Position numbers and translations under genes: made by a program. The notes beneath the pieces are model-generated. The model was not told the DNA's origin. It did no database searches and worked only from the letters and a program-made list of their open reading frames with translations. From JANOYY01 sp043720395 (GTDB lineage: Bacteria; Actinomycetota; Acidimicrobiia; Acidimicrobiales; JANYDT01): 64,000 nt of DNA. Each line of letters begins with the position of its first letter. Position 1 is the stretch's first letter. The stretch lies in contig JAYSSR010000014.1 of assembly GCA_043720395.1 (NCBI GenBank), positions 1-64,000 on the forward strand, written 5' to 3'. This document shows positions 8,707 through 17,088 of this stretch, piece by piece.

Positions 8707-8732
8707 GGCGAATTGTTGCGCTCAGGACAACA
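8707..8732 (+). repeat. Short hairpin repeat downstream of the toxin-antitoxin pair
   Basis: The second copy of the 26-base element seen at 7836-7861 (22 of 26 identical), about 75 bases after the toxin stop codon and just before the next gene. Confidence 0.55.
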
Positions 8733-8791
8733 TCGTTGTCAGCTCGGTTCGCTGGTCCACGACCGGCCTCGCTCGAATAGCGTCACAGCCC

Positions 8792-10177
8792 ATGTCTGAC
8801 GTTCATTTCGACGGCGTGCTCCATTACTGCGGCGACATCGGCTACGAGTCGGCAAGAGTCGACCCGGTCTTCAACGGACGCAAGCCCGACCGGTACCCGG
8901 TGGCGATCCTCGAGGCAGCCTCCGATGCCGACGTGGTCACTGGCGTGCGGCTCGCGAGGGACAACGGATGGAAGGTGTCCGTGCGGGCGGGTGGCCACTC
9001 TTGGGCAGCGTGGAGTGTCCGCGACGACGCGCTGCTGATCGACCTCGCCCGCATGCGCACCATCGAATTGGGCGACCGCTTCGATGAGTACTCGGTCGCT
9101 ATCGCCTGCCCGGCCGTGCAAGGCGGCCAAGAACTCACGCCCTTCCTCGACGCGCACGACCTTCAGTTCACCGGCGGCCACTGCTCGACGGTCGGCCTCG
9201 GTGGCTTTGTCCTCCAGGGTGGACAGGGATGGAACTCCCGCGCATGGGGATGGGGTTGCGAGAACCTCCTCGCGATCGATGTGGTGACCGCCGACGGGGA
9301 ATTGATCCACGCGAGCGAGACCGAGAACGCCGATCTCCTCTGGGCAGCCAGGGGCAGCGGCCCCGGCTTCTTCGGCGTCGTTACCCGCATGCATCTCAAG
9401 GTGCGACCCAAGCCCCGAGCGATGGCCCACACAACCTTCCTGTTCCCCGTCGAGTGCTTCGACGACGTGATGACGTGGGCCATGGAACTGTTGCCGACGC
9501 TCGACCGTCGCGTCGAACCGGTCATCGCCGGCACCGCGGCACCATTCCCGGATGGCACACCCGCGCCAGGCCCGTACATGGTGATGCACACCACATGCAT
9601 GGCCGACTCGCTCGACGAATGCCGGATATTGCTCGCGCCCCTTGATACCTGCCCGGTGCTCGACAAGGCATGGGTGGCCGACGTCTGCGTGCCAACGTCG
9701 ATCGCCGAAGAGGGTCCGTTCATGGACGAGCAGAACCCTCGCGGGCTCCGCTACCACACCGACTGCACGTGGACCGATGCGTCGGCGTCCGAGCTGGTTG
9801 CGCGTCTGCGTGACATGTATTCGACGCTGCCTACGGAGCGTTCGTTCTGCATCTGGTACGGGTGGGCACCGAGCGAACCCCTGCGGGACATGGCGTTCTC
9901 GATGGAGGGCAACGTCTACATCGCGGTGTACGCCATGAACGAGGACCCGTCCGACGATGACCGCGTGCGCGAATGGGTCACTGACCGCATGAGCGATCTT
10001 GCACCGATCGGCAAGGGCCTCTACCTCGGCGACTCCGACTTCACCCGGCGTTCCGCGAAGTTCATGACGGACGAGAACTATGCGCGCTTAGAGGTGCTGC
10101 GCGACAAGTGGGACCCGTCACGCGTGTTCGTTGGCTACCTCGCCGCGGACGGTGTCCGGTTGAACGAGAACCCATGA
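8792..10177 (+). CDS. BBE-type FAD-linked oxidase
   Basis: A 461-residue berberine-bridge-enzyme-like flavoprotein of the PCMH/VAO fold. Residues 1-200 bind FAD: H69 in VRAGGHSW and C131 in GGHCSTVGLGG are the two residues that covalently hold FAD in bicovalent members. The C-terminus carries the short BBE motif (an asparagine/tyrosine segment before WDPSRVF). These enzymes oxidise sugars, alcohols or amines and pass electrons to O2. Its stop overlaps the next gene as ATGA, so oxidation here is probably followed by the enolase-superfamily reaction, for example lactone/aldonate formation then dehydration (inference). Confidence 0.88.
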   Translation: MSDVHFDGVLHYCGDIGYESARVDPVFNGRKPDRYPVAILEAASDADVVTGVRLARDNGWKVSVRAGGHSWAAWSVRDDALLIDLARMRTIELGDRFDEYSVAIACPAVQGGQELTPFLDAHDLQFTGGHCSTVGLGGFVLQGGQGWNSRAWGWGCENLLAIDVVTADGELIHASETENADLLWAARGSGPGFFGVVTRMHLKVRPKPRAMAHTTFLFPVECFDDVMTWAMELLPTLDRRVEPVIAGTAAPFPDGTPAPGPYMVMHTTCMADSLDECRILLAPLDTCPVLDKAWVADVCVPTSIAEEGPFMDEQNPRGLRYHTDCTWTDASASELVARLRDMYSTLPTERSFCIWYGWAPSEPLRDMAFSMEGNVYIAVYAMNEDPSDDDRVREWVTDRMSDLAPIGKGLYLGDSDFTRRSAKFMTDENYARLEVLRDKWDPSRVFVGYLAADGVRLNENP

Positions 10178-11328
10178 GGATTACTTCTGTTGACGTGTGG
10201 GTCCATCACCGGGACTGGCACATCAAGGGTGGGTTTGGCTCGGTGCCGAACGACATCATGCCGATGGGGGTCCTCACGATCCGCACCGACGACGGCGTCG
10301 ACGGGCACGCGTTCGTCAGCGGACCGGGGCCGGGTGCACTCAAGCCGTGCACCGATATTGTGCGCGTGCTCCGGAATCAGCTGGTCGGACGAGACCCACT
10401 CGACATCGGCGCACTGTGGGGCGAAATGTGGCCGCTCACGAGCGCGCCTTCACCGGTCGACCCGATCGCGGTCGGGGCGGTCGACGTCGCGTTGTGGGAT
10501 ATCGCGGGCAAGGTTGCCGGGCTGCCGATCCACCGTCTCCTCGGTACGTGCAAAGACCGTATGCCCGCATACATTTCGTCGTGGGTGCACCGCTCCCCCG
10601 CGGACTACGCGGACGAGGCAGCGCACTGGTTCGCCGACGGATGGGCGGGTTACAAGCTGCACCCGTTGACGCAGTGGCGCAAGATGGGCGAGTCCGGCGG
10701 GGTCGGGGTCGACATCGAGACCTGCTTGTTCGTTCGTGAGGCAGTCGGCACCGCCTGGCCGCTCATGCTCGATAGTGCGTGTGCTTACGATCTCGACGAG
10801 GCGTTCACCGTCGGGCGGGCGATCGAGTCGATGGCGTATCACTGGTTCGAGGATCCGCTCGGTCCCGAGGACATCGACGGGTACTGCGCCTTGATTCCGC
10901 AGCTCACGATTCCGGTGATCGCCACAGAAATCACGTCGGGTGGGTTTCCCGCCATGGCCAGGTGGGTCGAGCGGCGAGCGACCGCAGCGCTACGGGGCGA
11001 CGTGATGCTGAAAGGCGGCGTCACCGGAACGATGAAGATCGCTCATCTGGCCGAGGCATTCGGCATCCCCTGCGAGATCCACGACGGGTTCAACGCAATC
11101 GGCAACGTCGCGTGCCTGCACGTCGCGATGGCCATCCCGAACTGCTCGATGTACGAGGTGCTCACGATCAACCCGACCGGCCGCTACGACATCGACCACC
11201 TCTCCTACGGACTCACCGAACCGATCGAATTCGACGCTGCGCGCAACGTCCTCGCGCCCACCCGCCCCGGCCTCGGCTACGACATCGACTGGGACCTGAT
11301 CCACTCGTCTGGCGTCGAACTTGCGTAG
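10174..11328 (+). CDS. Mandelate racemase/muconate lactonizing enzyme-family protein (enolase superfamily)
   Basis: A 384-residue enolase-superfamily enzyme with an N-terminal capping domain and C-terminal barrel. The metal ligands are D200, E226 and E252. K161 in YKLHP and the H303-D304 region sit at the positions of the two general bases. Members abstract a proton alpha to a carboxylate, giving racemisation, cycloisomerisation or sugar-acid dehydration. With an upstream BBE-like oxidase, an acid-sugar dehydratase is attractive, but muconate cycloisomerase chemistry cannot be excluded. The start overlaps the previous stop. It is followed by inverted repeat family A. Confidence 0.87.
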   Translation: MRITSVDVWVHHRDWHIKGGFGSVPNDIMPMGVLTIRTDDGVDGHAFVSGPGPGALKPCTDIVRVLRNQLVGRDPLDIGALWGEMWPLTSAPSPVDPIAVGAVDVALWDIAGKVAGLPIHRLLGTCKDRMPAYISSWVHRSPADYADEAAHWFADGWAGYKLHPLTQWRKMGESGGVGVDIETCLFVREAVGTAWPLMLDSACAYDLDEAFTVGRAIESMAYHWFEDPLGPEDIDGYCALIPQLTIPVIATEITSGGFPAMARWVERRATAALRGDVMLKGGVTGTMKIAHLAEAFGIPCEIHDGFNAIGNVACLHVAMAIPNCSMYEVLTINPTGRYDIDHLSYGLTEPIEFDAARNVLAPTRPGLGYDIDWDLIHSSGVELA

Positions 11329-11348
11329 GCCTCAACCACAGCCATCCC

Positions 11349-11441
11349 GAGCAGGGGCTGGAATCCGCGCGCCGGCGGTCCGGAGGCGGCGGTATTTCGG
11401 GCGATTCTCGCCCTCGAGCGCGCGGATTCCAGCCCCTGTTC
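11349..11441. repeat. Inverted repeat family A, copy 1
   Basis: Terminal arms of 23 bases (GAGCAGGGGCTGGAATCC followed by GCGCG, and its complement) with 22 matches, enclosing a 47-base unique loop. Copies with different loops lie at 16978-17079 and 32617-32718. It occupies the gap between the enolase-superfamily gene and the next LLM gene. Confidence 0.85.
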
Positions 11442-11541
11442 CCGCGACGGCCGTTTCGCAGGGCGGTCCGGAGACTGTACGTACGACCGCTCCACCGGCG
11501 AGACTGCACGTCTCACGACTTTCGACCTGGAGCAGAGACCT

Positions 11542-12603
11542 GTGAAGTTCGGCATCTTCGACCACATCGAGGGCATCCCCGGCACGAGCATGGGACAGCT
11601 CCTGAAGGACCGTCTCGATCTCATCCGCATTGCGGATGAGGCAGGCTTCCACGCCTATCACCTCGCCGAGCATCACGGCACGGATCTGTGCATGGCACCG
11701 AACCAGGAGATCTTCCTCGCCGCCGCAGCCCAGCACACGAAGCAGATCCGCCTCGGGCCGCTCGTGAAGATCCTCCCGCTGCACCATCCGCTGCGTATCA
11801 TCGAAGACATCTGCCTGCTCGACCAGCTGACCAACGGGCGCGTCGAGTACGGCGTCGGACGTGGCATTGCGGCCATCGAGCACTTCTGGTTCCAGGGCGA
11901 CTGGTTCGCGTCGCACGAACGCTTCGACGAGGCCTTCGCGCTCATCCTCCAGGGACTGCAGACCGGCAATGTTGGCGGTCAGGGCGGCAAGCACTACGAC
12001 TTCCCGGAGATCACGCTGACCATGCGTCCGGTCCAGGCCCCGAATCCGCCGATGTGGTATCCGGGCAATCCTGTCACCGCGGGACGTTACGGGCTCGGTC
12101 TCGTGTGGCCCGGCGCAATTCCCGACGAGGCCCACGACCTCTACGTGTCAACGTGGGAGAAGCACAAGGACGATCCGGTCCGCGCCGACGCTCCCGGAGC
12201 GACGCCACGAGTCGGCACCACGGTCCTGCTCGGCATCGGCGATTCCGACGCCGATGGCAAGGCCATCGCGGCCCGCGGGTACCGCGGGCTCATGCGTCGC
12301 GTCGTCGAAGTGCACACGTTCGATCGCCTTGCGTTGGACGAGCGCGAGGCGGAGGCTGCGTTGAACCCCCTCGCACGGGGCGCGCAGGCGCTAGTCGCGC
12401 CCGGCGGCGAGGAGACAATCATGCCGACGCTGACCGCCGAGTCGGGTTCGGTCGCGCACGTCACCGAACGTCTCCAGGACATGTTCGCGAACGGACGTTC
12501 CGACTACCTCATCCTGCAACTCCCCACGGGCGACATGACCTACGCCGAGTCGCGGGCCACGCTGGAGCGCTTCATCAACGAGGTGCAACCGGCGTTGGCG
12601 TGA
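11542..12603 (+). CDS. LLM-class flavin-dependent oxidoreductase
   Basis: A 353-residue luciferase-like protein starting at a GTG. It has AYHLAEHHG, IRLGPLVKILPLHHPLR, CLLDQLTNGRVEYGVGRG and PPMWYPG, the standard LLM barrel strands. It is closer to the luciferase/LuxA-like branch than to the gene at 5838. It follows the oxidase/enolase pair in the same direction but is separated from it by a family A inverted repeat, so may have its own transcript. Substrate unknown. Confidence 0.86.
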   Translation: MKFGIFDHIEGIPGTSMGQLLKDRLDLIRIADEAGFHAYHLAEHHGTDLCMAPNQEIFLAAAAQHTKQIRLGPLVKILPLHHPLRIIEDICLLDQLTNGRVEYGVGRGIAAIEHFWFQGDWFASHERFDEAFALILQGLQTGNVGGQGGKHYDFPEITLTMRPVQAPNPPMWYPGNPVTAGRYGLGLVWPGAIPDEAHDLYVSTWEKHKDDPVRADAPGATPRVGTTVLLGIGDSDADGKAIAARGYRGLMRRVVEVHTFDRLALDEREAEAALNPLARGAQALVAPGGEETIMPTLTAESGSVAHVTERLQDMFANGRSDYLILQLPTGDMTYAESRATLERFINEVQPALA

Positions 12604-12943
12604 GTGACTCGTTGCTCGGGTGCCTCGCCTGACGAGTGGGCCTACAGCGCCAGGTTGACGGCACAGCGTGTCTCCCTGTCGGCGTCTCGGTACGCTAGGC
12701 AATGCGACAAGTCGCAGTCGTTACCGACGTGGCGGTGAGCGACTGCAAGTTTGTGTCGCCGTATCTAGGTGTTGTCGATGCGCAAGATGTCCACGAGTAG
12801 CCCCAGTTGGCACCGAAAGACGGACGTAGCCCTCAAGCGATGGAACCTGGTCAAGTCGATCTTGGCCAGTCAGTTGCAGCAATACCCTGCGGATGTTATG
12901 TTTGTTTCCCAACGACACTTCTCACCTGGGGAAAGGACGAATC
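12604..12943. other. Intergenic leader before the MauE-thioredoxin operon
   Basis: I see no gene here. It holds a left half-copy of repeat family D at 12631-12677 and, at 12704-12759, an imperfect inverted repeat (arms GCGACAAGTCGCAGTCG and CGACTGCAAGTTTGTGTCGC) that could fold in an mRNA leader or act as an operator. The GAAAGGA ribosome binding site of the next gene closes the region. Confidence 0.45.
12631..12677 (+). repeat. Inverted repeat family D, truncated copy 2
   Basis: Matches the first 47 bases of the copy at 5376-5454 (GACGAGTG...CTACAGCGCCA...TGACGGCACAGCGTG) but lacks the right-hand TGGCGCTG arm, so cannot form the full hairpin. Confidence 0.6.
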
Positions 12944-14446
12944 GTGGGTCTTGGACGCCTCGTAATTTCCATCATCTTGGTGTGGTCCGCTGTGGCGAAG
13001 CTGTTCAATCCGAGTTCGACACGGGAGGCCGCGAACGCTCTGGGGGTGCCTAGGCGCTTCACCCGTTTCATCGGGGTCGTGTTGCCCGTGGCCGAGTTTG
13101 TTTTGGCCGTTGGGTTGCTCATCGCACCGGTTGCGGTAGTCGCAATGGTCGGAGCCACGCTGCTGTTTTCCGCCTTCACTCTTCTCGTGGTTGTGAATCT
13201 GGCGAAGGGGCGGCGGCCTGCGTGCCACTGCTTTGGTGCTACGCACTCCCAGCCGATCGGAGCAGCGACTGTGGTCCGCAACCTGTTGCTCACCGCTTCG
13301 TCGGTCGTGTTGGTCGCTACCCATGGGGCTCTGTGGGGTCCCGACCCGCTTCGCTGGCTCGCCGCACGCGGGCCGGGTGCCGTAGCTCTGGCAGTCACGC
13401 ACTTTGTCGTGATCGCGGCATTGGCCGCGACGTCGACGCTGCTATTGGCTGTGTTGCGCCGCCACGGACAGCTGCTGCTCAGGGTTGAAGCGATCGAGGT
13501 GGCGATCGGGACAGCATCGGTTGTGCGCTCGGGGACACACGTCGCTATTGCGCATCAGGAGGCCGGTCTGGCCGTCGGCGAGACCGCGCCCGAGTTCTCC
13601 CTTTCGGCCCTTACCGGCGAGGTCGTCTCTCGGACCGCGTTGCTTGCTTTGGGCAAACCGCTGGTGCTCGTGTTCACTGATTCATCGTGTGGCCCGTGTC
13701 ATGCTCTCCTCCCGACTGTCGGAGCCTGGCAACGCGACCCGTACATGAGAGCGACGATCGCAGTCATGGCTTCGGGTGACCTCGACATAGTCAGAGCCGC
13801 GGCCGCCGAGCATCAGCTCGACACGGTGCTGCACGAATCAGACCCCACGATCGCCACCGCATTCAAGTTCCAAGGCACGCCGTGCGCAGTCGTCGTGGAC
13901 ATTGATGGCACTGTCGCCACACCGATGGCCTCCGGTGCGGAAGCGATCAGGGCTCTCGTGGCGAAGTTCACCTCTGTACCGGTCAGCGTCGGTCCTCGGG
14001 ATTCTCCCGCAGCCGAGTTCGGTTCGCCCGCACCCAGCTTCCGCCTTTCGAACATTGACGGTGGCGAGTTGGCGCTCGACGACCTTCGCGGCCACAAGGT
14101 CGTCCTGCTGTTCTGGGATCCATCCTGCGGCTTCTGTCAGCAGCTCGCGCCTGATTTGCGAATCCTGGAGCGTGGTGCGCCGCACGGCGCTCCGGTGCTC
14201 GTCCTGATCGGGAGCGGCTCGTCTGAGGAAAACCGAGTGTTCGGCCTCGCCTCACCGATCCTGATGGATTCGCAACGGCGCACTATGCAGGCGTACGGAG
14301 TGAACGGCACGCCGATCGCCGTCCTCGTCGATGAGGACGGCGATATCGCATCGGCGCTGGCGGTCGGCGGGGAAGCTGTCCTCGACCTACTCCGCAACAC
14401 AAGAGCGTCCGATCATCAACAACAACACGAGGAGAGCTTTCCATGA
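12944..14446 (+). CDS. MauE-like membrane domain fused to two thioredoxin-like domains
   Basis: A 500-residue fusion. Residues 1-175 form about five membrane helices of the MauE/DoxX-like redox family, with a CHCFG pair (C94, C96) after the third helix. Two soluble thioredoxin/TlpA-like domains follow: one with CGPC (249-252) and GTP plus C314 at the cis-proline loop, the other with CGFC (395-398) and GTP (455-457). In methylamine dehydrogenase operons, separate MauE and MauD proteins assist disulfide formation in the cysteine-rich MauA; here the roles appear combined in one chain. I chose the GTG at 12944, which has GAAAGGA six bases upstream, over the ATG at 12893. The stop overlaps the next gene as ATGA, so the exported cysteine-rich protein is the likely client. 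Confidence 0.82.
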   Translation: MGLGRLVISIILVWSAVAKLFNPSSTREAANALGVPRRFTRFIGVVLPVAEFVLAVGLLIAPVAVVAMVGATLLFSAFTLLVVVNLAKGRRPACHCFGATHSQPIGAATVVRNLLLTASSVVLVATHGALWGPDPLRWLAARGPGAVALAVTHFVVIAALAATSTLLLAVLRRHGQLLLRVEAIEVAIGTASVVRSGTHVAIAHQEAGLAVGETAPEFSLSALTGEVVSRTALLALGKPLVLVFTDSSCGPCHALLPTVGAWQRDPYMRATIAVMASGDLDIVRAAAAEHQLDTVLHESDPTIATAFKFQGTPCAVVVDIDGTVATPMASGAEAIRALVAKFTSVPVSVGPRDSPAAEFGSPAPSFRLSNIDGGELALDDLRGHKVVLLFWDPSCGFCQQLAPDLRILERGAPHGAPVLVLIGSGSSEENRVFGLASPILMDSQRRTMQAYGVNGTPIAVLVDEDGDIASALAVGGEAVLDLLRNTRASDHQQQHEESFP

Positions 14447-15036
14447 ACGACCGTATCGATGACCTCGCACGTCGCCTCGCCGGGCCACCCACCCAAGGAC
14501 GACGTGAATTTCTCCGCCGTGCCGCTGCGATCGTCGGAGGTGGCATGGCCACTGTCCTGCTCGGACAGGTGGCTGTGGCCGACGACAAACCGAAGAGTGA
14601 CAACCACGACGACCGGCATTGTCGGCAGGGGACCGTGCTGTGTGGAAAGACGTGCCGAGTCCTGTCTCGCGACCCTCACAACTGCGGGAGCTGCGGTCGG
14701 GCGTGCTCGCCCGGAAACGTCTGTCGAGACGGCACCTGCATGGAGCCCCCCGGGCGGGGTTCGACCACCACGACTACTACGACCGCACCAACGACAACCA
14801 CGACAACGTCCACAACGACAACGTCCACAACGACGTCCACAACGATCCCGACCTGCATTCCCTCTGGTCAGACGATTAGCGGTACTTATCCCTTTGGCGG
14901 CGGATCGGACTCGAACACCTGTTTGAATGACCTCAGAAGTAAATGTTGCAGTGGGGTGGCGGCCGCCGGATCAAGTTGCAACTGCATCGGGAACCCCGAT
15001 CCCGACACGTGCGTGGGGACGGTAATTTGTATGTGA
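14443..15036 (+). CDS. Tat-exported cysteine-rich protein with Thr-rich linker
   Basis: A 197-residue protein. RREFLRR (arginines 20-21) and a hydrophobic stretch to about residue 46 form a Tat signal. The first cysteine domain (C60, C67, C71, C81, C84, C88, C94, C99) has the NCGSCGRAC...GNVC..GTC spacing of Stig1-like repeats. Residues about 107-136 are nearly all threonine, a likely extended or glycosylated linker. The second domain also has eight cysteines (C138, C160, C168, C169, C179, C181, C190, C196) and ends at ICM. Its start overlaps the stop of the MauE-thioredoxin fusion, which probably forms its disulfides. Function unknown; no catalytic motif or MauA-type tryptophan cofactor pattern is evident. 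Confidence 0.8.
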   Translation: MNDRIDDLARRLAGPPTQGRREFLRRAAAIVGGGMATVLLGQVAVADDKPKSDNHDDRHCRQGTVLCGKTCRVLSRDPHNCGSCGRACSPGNVCRDGTCMEPPGRGSTTTTTTTAPTTTTTTSTTTTSTTTSTTIPTCIPSGQTISGTYPFGGGSDSNTCLNDLRSKCCSGVAAAGSSCNCIGNPDPDTCVGTVICM

Positions 15037-15891
15037 TACCCGGTCTCAGCGAGGAGCACCAGGAGTCGATCTGACGATTCTGCCGCTTGGTATCGCCGTG
15101 GGAGTGTCCGACGGTGATCGACTTCGCAACACTGCTTCCGGGTTCCCGGCGGTGGGAACGATCGCGACCTTCACCAGACCATCGCCCGTGGTGCAGGTAC
15201 CGCCGACGCTGGTACTTCCGATGCGGACTGGCACTGGGCACGGGATAAGCGATCGCGATGCTCCGCAGTAGCGACAGTGCGGATCTCTTCGCAGCAGCCA
15301 GCGTGCTCGCAGACCTGCCGGTCCACATCCGGCAGGGCGTCAAACCAGCGCTCCTGGAAATTGCGGACACAGACGCGGCTACGACCCCGCTGACTATCTT
15401 GTCGAGGGACGCGCGCCACTCGGTGCGATGCGTCGCACGATTCGGTCGCTCATGCCGAGGCCGCACGCAGTGAAGCGCCGACGAGCGGACCTGCACAACA
15501 GGCCGCGCATGCGGCAACCCGAAGCCGACAGCCGCTGCTCCCTCTAGCTTGTCACTCATGACGCCACAGCGCACAGGCGTCGAGCATTGGTTCGGCTTGG
15601 TCGCGCGCGCGTACAACGAGCGCTCCATCGCTGCACCGTCTAGAAGAGAATCGCGGCCGCAGCGTTCGAACTGTCCGCCGACGATCTTGCCGAGGTCGAT
15701 CGCGAGGCGTTGTCGATCGCGATCGTCGGTGACCGCTTCCAGCGGAGACCGAACGCCAAACGAGCCGTCGCAATCCTTTGCTACCCGCAATCACTCATGT
15801 TGACTGGCCTGTTGCTGCTCGGTATTTGAACTGCAAGAGTCACGTGCTCGCCTGAATTCGTTTCGGCCCCGCTCCCACTCGTGGATCAGAC
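15037..15891. other. Gene-poor, possibly decayed region
   Basis: No convincing gene. Short frames occur on both strands but have poor protein character. A protein-like stretch at about 15062-15280 on the plus strand (LTILPLGIAVGVSDGDRLRN...) lacks a good start and may be a gene fragment. A 13-base match to the interior of repeat family D (TGACGCCACAGCG) lies at 15559-15571. It separates the exported cysteine-rich protein gene from the convergent maleylacetate reductase. Confidence 0.4.
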
Positions 15892-16968
15892 TTACGCCGG
15901 ACGGTCGCCGCGGTAGGCGGCGCCGAGCAGTGCCTCGGCTTGAGCGACGTCGATGGGGCGGGGGTTGACGCCGGGGGCCATGGTGTCCGCCACGACGTGC
16001 GGGGCGGCGTCGACGATGCCGACCTCCGGCATACCGATGGACGCGAGCGAAGTCGGTGCACCGCAAGATACGGCGAGGTCGTACAGCGCCGACGCCGCCG
16101 ACACGCCGGGGGTCGCGCCAAGGGCCGACGCGACTCGGGCGATCACTTCGGGTACCGCTGGTTCGTTAAAGGCAACCGCATGCGGCAGAACGACGGAGTT
16201 CATGTCTCCGTGGACCAGTCCGTACATCCCGCCGAGGACGTGACACGCCTTGTGGTGCAGCGCCGTACCCGTGGCACCGAGCGCGATACCCGCCAGGTGC
16301 GCACCGTAGAGCAGGTCACCACGGGCGTCGAGGTCGCCGGGAGCGTCGATGACACGCTTGAGCGAACCCGCGATCGCCCGGATACCCTCCAGCGCCATCA
16401 CCGACGTGACCGGGTTGTGGCCGGGCCCGTAGAGCGCCTCGACGCAGTGCGCGATCGCGTTGAACGCGCTCGGCCCGGTGACCGAGGCAGGGAGCCCGAC
16501 CGTGAGCGCCGGGTCATAGATTACGGTCCGCGGCGCGACGATCGGGTCCTTGCCCGTCTGTTTGTGCGCACCGCCAGTGAGGCCGTAGATCGATGTCATC
16601 TCCGAACCCGCATACGTGGTCGGCACCGCTATCACGGGAAGTCGGTGGCTCAGCGCTATGGCCTTCGCGAGACCGGTCGACGATCCACCGCCGACGCACA
16701 CAATGCCATCGGCCCCGCACGCGTCGACCGCCTCGCGAGCCCGAGCGGCGAGTTCCACGGGAACATGCTGGACGACGTCGCCCCAACGGGCCGCGACCGT
16801 TGCGCCGAGCGAAGCCGCGATGTCGTCGGCAAACGATGTGGCCGCACCGTCGGCAATCAGGAACACCTTCGTAACACCGAGTGCAGCGACCTCGTCGGCG
16901 ATTCGAGCAAGAGCGCCGACACCGAATACCACCCGGCTCGGCAGCGTCGTATGAACGAACGGTTCCAT
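15892..16968 (-). CDS. Maleylacetate reductase (iron-containing alcohol dehydrogenase family)
   Basis: A 358-residue protein matching maleylacetate reductases: GGGSSTGLAKAIAL for NAD(P)H binding, PTTYAGSEMTSIYGLT, GTALHHKACHVLGG and LVHGDMNSVVLPH, including the conserved histidine cluster. It reduces maleylacetate to 3-oxoadipate in hydroquinone, hydroxyquinol and resorcinol breakdown. It is the third gene after the two hydroquinone dioxygenase subunits on the same strand. The whole gap to its upstream neighbour is filled by a family A inverted repeat ending about ten bases before its start codon, which may tune its expression. Confidence 0.9.
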   Translation of the reverse strand: MEPFVHTTLPSRVVFGVGALARIADEVAALGVTKVFLIADGAATSFADDIAASLGATVAARWGDVVQHVPVELAARAREAVDACGADGIVCVGGGSSTGLAKAIALSHRLPVIAVPTTYAGSEMTSIYGLTGGAHKQTGKDPIVAPRTVIYDPALTVGLPASVTGPSAFNAIAHCVEALYGPGHNPVTSVMALEGIRAIAGSLKRVIDAPGDLDARGDLLYGAHLAGIALGATGTALHHKACHVLGGMYGLVHGDMNSVVLPHAVAFNEPAVPEVIARVASALGATPGVSAASALYDLAVSCGAPTSLASIGMPEVGIVDAAPHVVADTMAPGVNPRPIDVAQAEALLGAAYRGDRPA

Positions 16969-16977
16969 CAGCCCGCC

Positions 16978-17079
16978 GAGCAGGGGCTGGAATCCGCGCG
17001 GCCCGCCGTCGAAAACGGCATGACATGGCATGAAATCATGATGTTCAGAGTCCTCGGCGCGCGGATTCCAGCCCTGTTC
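16978..17079. repeat. Inverted repeat family A, copy 2
   Basis: Same 23-base left arm as copy 1; the right arm has one C deleted (CCAGCCCTG). The loop is unrelated to copy 1 but shares CATGAAAT with copy 3. It lies inside the hydroquinone dioxygenase/maleylacetate reductase operon. Confidence 0.85.
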
Positions 17080-17088
17080 GGAACGTGT

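Noticed and set aside
14763..14855. ACN-rich tandem repeats considered as a possible CRISPR or minisatellite array
   Set aside because: They are codons of the threonine-rich linker, with no spacer structure.
14933..15790. A 285-codon minus-strand frame in the gene-poor region
   Set aside because: Ser/Arg-rich low-quality translation that overlaps the end of the cysteine-rich protein gene; no family features.
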